Of a stretch of DNA of 64,000 nucleotides, positions 60,203-64,000 are shown piece after piece (the first letter of the stretch is position 1; each line of letters starts with the position of its first letter). The stretch is from Aphelidium insulamus (Eukaryota; Aphelidiomycota; Aphelidea; Aphelidiaceae), in contig JAZDSV010000032.1 in assembly GCA_036784855.1 (NCBI GenBank), positions 62,001-126,000 of the forward strand, written 5' to 3'. The notes beneath the pieces were generated by a model that did not search any database, had not been told where the DNA came from, and worked only from the letters and a program-made list of their open reading frames with translations. Position numbers and translations under genes: made by a program.

Positions 60203-62953
60203 ATGGACGCGCTGTCAATTACGCGGGTAGGTACCGTACACTCTATGCACCTATGCATACGGGCCTCCACACTCGTACAGGACAGCCAGCTAACCTGTAT
60301 GTATGTGGCAGTGTTCAGTGTACTATGCGCCGCAGTTCAGTCCGTCTGCGGGGTCCGTGTGGGCCAGCGGTGCTGCCACGCCCGGAGTGATCGGATGTCC
60401 GGCCCAGCTGCACCTCACGTCGCACCACTTTCTACTCACTGCACGCGCGGCTGCTGGTGGTAGTGGTAGTGGCGGTGGTATGGAGAAGCTGTTGGAGCAG
60501 TGGGTAGGTTCATTCGTTGTCGCTATACCGCGCTCATACAGCTCACGCGGCCACATCATATGTAGATTCCGTACTCGCTCATCGCTAGCATTGAACGGCA
60601 GTCGATGGGAGGTGGCGGCAGTGGCAGCTCTGGTGCACTGAACTCTGGCCTGACCAGTGGTGGTGTGGTGTACGTTACACCAGTGTCTGCCGCGCCGACT
60701 GATCGCCCCATTCCGTGCATCGCACTGCAGCTGTCCACAAAGTATGCTAGTGTGTATAATATAGCATTAATTACTCTAACGCGGCAGACACTTTCTTCAG
60801 CTGACTGTATACCTGCCGGCTGTTGGGCAAGATGCGCAAAACACGGCCGCCATGGTCATGGACTCTGTGGCAAAGTTGTTTTCAACTTCCTTCTCTGGTA
60901 CAAATGCATCACTATATATCTCCTGCGTGTCGATTTTCAGGTTTTTCCTCGATGACTACACACTGTGCGTATATAGATATACTGATATCTTAATGCAGCC
61001 TCGCACTCGTATGAAGCCTTTCTGACGCCGGCGGTATCGTTTCGAGCGCCCAAGACAAAGAATATTGCTGTGACTCCTAGCAAAGATGAAGCGGTTGCAT
61101 CGGAGCTGCTGCAGTTGGACGGTCGACTAGGTCGTGACGACAGTCGTGTCAATGTGTCTTCGGATCGATTATGGGCCGAATTTGAAAGGCTTGGCGTTGG
61201 CGCTGCCTGGCGTTTCACCGATTCCAACCGTGACTATACGGTCAGTTACATGAGAAATATTGTTTGTCTGTATTAACTTTTGCCCAGCTATGCCCAACGT
61301 ATCCCCGCCTTCTGGTTGTGCCGAGCCGCATAAGCGATGCCGTGTTATTTCATGCGGCCAAGCATAGGTCTCGCAACAGGTTCCCGGCACTATCCTATCT
61401 TCACTCTCCGAACCAAGCCTCCATCACCCGCTCCAGCCAGCCGATGGTAGGCATAACTGCCAAGCGCAGCATCCAAGACGAGCGTCTACTGGAAGCCATA
61501 TTCGCGGCCAGTCAACCACAGTCTTCTCAACAGGGAAGCCGTCTCCAACTTACCGCCACCTCTGCCACCAACTCGCCTTCCAACTCCCCGGCCAGCTCGC
61601 CCACCTCCACTAGCAAGCCGTTAGTGTTGGAACAGCTTTCTCAGCAACAGCAACAGCAGACGCCATCGAGGAATGTGATTGTGGACGCCCGACCACTTGG
61701 CAACGCCATGGCCAACCGTGCAATGGGTGCCGGCACCGAGAGCACCGAGCACTACAAGAACTGCGACCGCCTCTTTATGAACATTGACAACATTCACGTG
61801 ATGCGCGACTCTGTCACCAAACTGCTGGAGGCAGTGCGTGCCAGCGACCCGGCTATGCACGCCGACAAGTGGTGGGCGCTGGTGGAGTCTTCGGGCTGGC
61901 TGAAGCACATTCGCACCATTCTCGAAGCCACCGCGCTCATTGTGGAGTCCATTGAGGGCGGCGAGAATGTGCTGATACACTGCAGTGACGGCTGGGATCG
62001 CACGGCACAGCTCTCCGCGCTGCCATCGCTTTGTCTGGACCCGCACTATCGCACGCTGCCCGGGTTCCAGGTGCTGATTGAGAAGGAGTGGGTGGCGTTT
62101 GGGCACAAGTTCTCCGAGCGCTGCGGCCACCACATCTCGCCGCAGATCAATTGGGGCGGATCGAAGCGGTCGTCATCTTCCTCGTCGTCTGGAAGTGGCC
62201 GGGACGAAAAAGAGGTGTCGCCGGTATTTCTGCAGTTCCTAGAGTGCACAGGTGCGCTATTTTTGTATGACTGGAAATTAAGGTGATTCTCATTAATGTA
62301 GCGCACATTCTGCGGCTGTATCCCACGGCGTTCGAGTTCAATGAGCTGCTGCTGTTGGACTTGCACACATTCTCTCATTCGTGCACGTTTGGCACGTTCC
62401 TGTACAAGAACGAGTGCGAGCGCAACAGTCCTACCAACCAGCAGATTATGCGCCGCGCCGTCTCGCTCTGGGACTATCTGGCACAATCGGCCGCGCACTA
62501 CAGGAATCCAGTATACAGGCAAGTATGAGTCCATGGTGTGAAAGTGCACGCTAATTGTATAGGCGGCACGAGGGCGTGTTGAAGATGTCACCGGCACACC
62601 AGGATATTCACTTTTGGACGGCCATGTACTGCCGATTTGACCATCAGCTGGCGGCGACTCCACCGTTCCTTCCGACTGCGGCGCAGCACAAGGAATCACC
62701 GGTGCCGGGACCCTGTTATACATCTGTTCAAACTGCCTTGCGACGCCTGTCACATTTGAACGACAAAGCATCAGTGGGAGCGCTACGGCCACAAGTCGAA
62801 CTGCAAGCAGATGATTTTTGCATAACTAGCGACGACTGGTGGCGAGGGTTTAGCGACGCCGAAAGTGAAGCTGCATGCCTGCCTCCACTGTCCCAGCCGT
62901 GGAGAGACAACGTGGCACAGCTTCACGGTCTGTCTCATCTGGTACAGCCATAG
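60203..62953 (+). CDS. Myotubularin-family phosphoinositide 3-phosphatase
   Basis: Dephosphorylates PI3P and PI(3,5)P2 on endosomes. About eight exons. The N-terminal PH-GRAM part includes GCPAQLHLTSHHFLLTARAA and PYSLIASIERQS. Next comes LWAEFERLGVGAAWRFTDSN, then RNRFPALSYLHSPNQASITR and SSQPMVGITAKRS. The active site is VLIHCSDGWDRTAQLS (CX5R with the two Asp typical of active enzymes). IIDARPLGNAMANRAMGAG-like (VDARPLGNAMANRAMGAGTE) precedes it, and ending blocks are WVAFGHKFSERCG and FLQFLECTAHILRLYPTAFE. The order matches the MTMR6/7/8-type core, with an extra Ser/Gln-rich insert before VDARP. The intron at 62519-62562 needs a GC donor (AG|GCAAGT). Around 60898-60996 a 24-nt microexon (60941-60964) may or may not be used; both keep frame. 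Confidence 0.9.
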
Positions 62954-63055
62954 ATCATACGATGTAAAATCTATGCATTCTCATTGATACTACACGCGTG
63001 TGGCAAGTCCATGTTGTGGAAGCCACGCGCCAAGCAGATAGTAAAAGTCTGCTGG

Positions 63056-63962
63056 TCACACTTTGACAGTGTATGGCTCCGGTACCAGACCGCTCTTGCC
63101 GGTGCGTTTGTTGGTGCCGTACAGCCAGCCTTCAGCCACAACCTTGGCGTCCACAATAACATCATCCAGTTCAAAGTCCAGCTCGTCGTCGGCCTCGGGG
63201 TGGTACGCGTACGACGCGCGGTACTAACACCGTCAATGTTACGTGATTATTAGTGAAGTGAACCTGCCTGTGTCTGAATTAGTTTGGGTGGGATGGGCGG
63301 CTCTTGTCCGTAGGAGTCCTGATGCTGCTGTTGCTGGGCGCCGGATGGCGTAGTGGCAATGTATGCCGGAGCGTTGTTTGACGACACACTCGGTCGGCCG
63401 CCTGATAGAGCATGTGCGGCCACCGGTTCGTGCTGATTAGCCTGATGATACCTAGCAGCATGAGACAAGTCCACTTCGGATATGCTGCTATAGACACAGT
63501 ACACGATACATGGACATAGAATGGATACTTACTTTGCCAGTGACTGCTGCTCGGTGTTCTTGGCGATTTGACGCATGGCCGGCGCATCCAGCCCGTAGCC
63601 GCCCGCATCACCCTTGCTCTTTTCAAAGTCGGCACGGTACTGAATGTTGGATGCGAGGTTGGATGCGTTGCGCAGACGCTGCGCCTCCACACTGTCCCCA
63701 TTCAAACCTTTGGCCTGCACGCGCGGCAAGTGGGCGCGGCAGTACGGCTTCTGGTCGAAGGATTGAAAGTTCTTCAAGTTGAGCGTGAGTTGGCACTCTG
63801 TGCACTGCGTGTGTGCATGTCAATTGATGGCGTGGATGTGAGCCTGTCACTCCCTGTGTGTGAACGTACCTTGAAGCAGCCCTTGTGCCACGGCTGATCG
63901 ATTGCCATCAGCTTCTCGGTGGGGTAGACGGGTTTGGTACACTTGGCGCAGGCGGGATTCAT
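63056..63962 (-). CDS. LASP-like protein: LIM domain, nebulin-like repeat, SH3 domain
   Basis: Cytoskeletal adaptor resembling LASP1 of animals. Four exons. The LIM domain starts [20 protein letters not shown] and continues [20 protein letters not shown], then KPYCRAHLP (the Cys/His zinc ligands are complete). A nebulin-like segment follows: [20 protein letters not shown], with '[10 protein letters not shown]' matching the 'YKEEFEKxKG' actin-binding repeat. A Pro/Gln linker ([10 protein letters not shown]) leads to an SH3 domain: [38 protein letters not shown]. The last intron (63224-63267) needs a GC donor (CAG|GCAGGT); the others are GT-AG. The stop is at 63056-63058. The start at 63962 matches the LASP MNPxCxxC start. 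It is convergent with the myotubularin gene. Confidence 0.92.
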
Positions 63963-64000
63963 TGTTGGACAGAGCGTGTGGTTGTTCGCGTTAACTAGTC

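Overview
This is a eukaryotic nuclear window from a compact genome with about 32 protein genes in 64 kb, both strands used, short intergenic gaps and many short introns (mostly 44-60 nt, with CTGAC/CTAAC-like branch sites). The gene set points to a fungus, probably an early-diverging lineage rather than an ascomycete or basidiomycete. Fungal pointers are Pet127, a DUF3605 protein, two Ecl1-type small zinc proteins and SNF5 fused to a GATA-like zinc finger. Older opisthokont pointers are a LASP-like LIM/nebulin/SH3 protein, an IQ-Sec7-PH ARF-GEF, ribosomal L28e and a TMCO3-type antiporter. The species cannot be fixed from sequence alone.

Layout. 1-2 kb: a broken F-box/ankyrin gene and RFC4. 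2-3.4 kb: a head-to-head histone H2A/H2B pair with a palindromic shared promoter and a metazoan-style histone 3' hairpin after both genes. 3.5-12 kb: an LRR protein, a small membrane protein, a K+/H+ antiporter, RPL28 and methylmalonate-semialdehyde dehydrogenase. 12-18.9 kb: a coiled-coil protein, Pet127 and an unknown protein. 19-28.5 kb: a GT8 glycosyltransferase, SNF5, eIF2B beta and an acidic URI-like protein. 28.7-34.9 kb: a small membrane protein, Tah18, tRNA-Ser(GCU), a DUF3605 protein and SUB2. 35-43 kb: an IQ-Sec7-PH GEF, ATIC, an Ecl1-like protein and an unknown. 42.7-53 kb: a minus-strand run of HAT1, FAP1, MCM2 and an Sds3-like protein. 53.7-64 kb: ATP2, a nucleoside transporter, an RS-rich protein, a second Ecl1-like protein, a small secreted/membrane protein, a myotubularin and LASP.

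Themes. Chromatin and replication genes are prominent (H2A, H2B, HAT1, SNF5, Sds3-like, RFC4, MCM2), but most are separate housekeeping loci, not an operon-like system. The two most unusual signals concern RNA processing. First, at least twelve of about 120 introns that I could place need a GC-AG boundary (mostly GCAAGT donors) to keep the conserved reading frame. Second, both histone genes carry the same 25-nt 3' element with a 6-bp stem, a 4-nt loop and an ACCACCCCA flank, 41-44 nt after the stop. All exon joins were made by eye from reading frame, splice dinucleotides and recalled family conservation.
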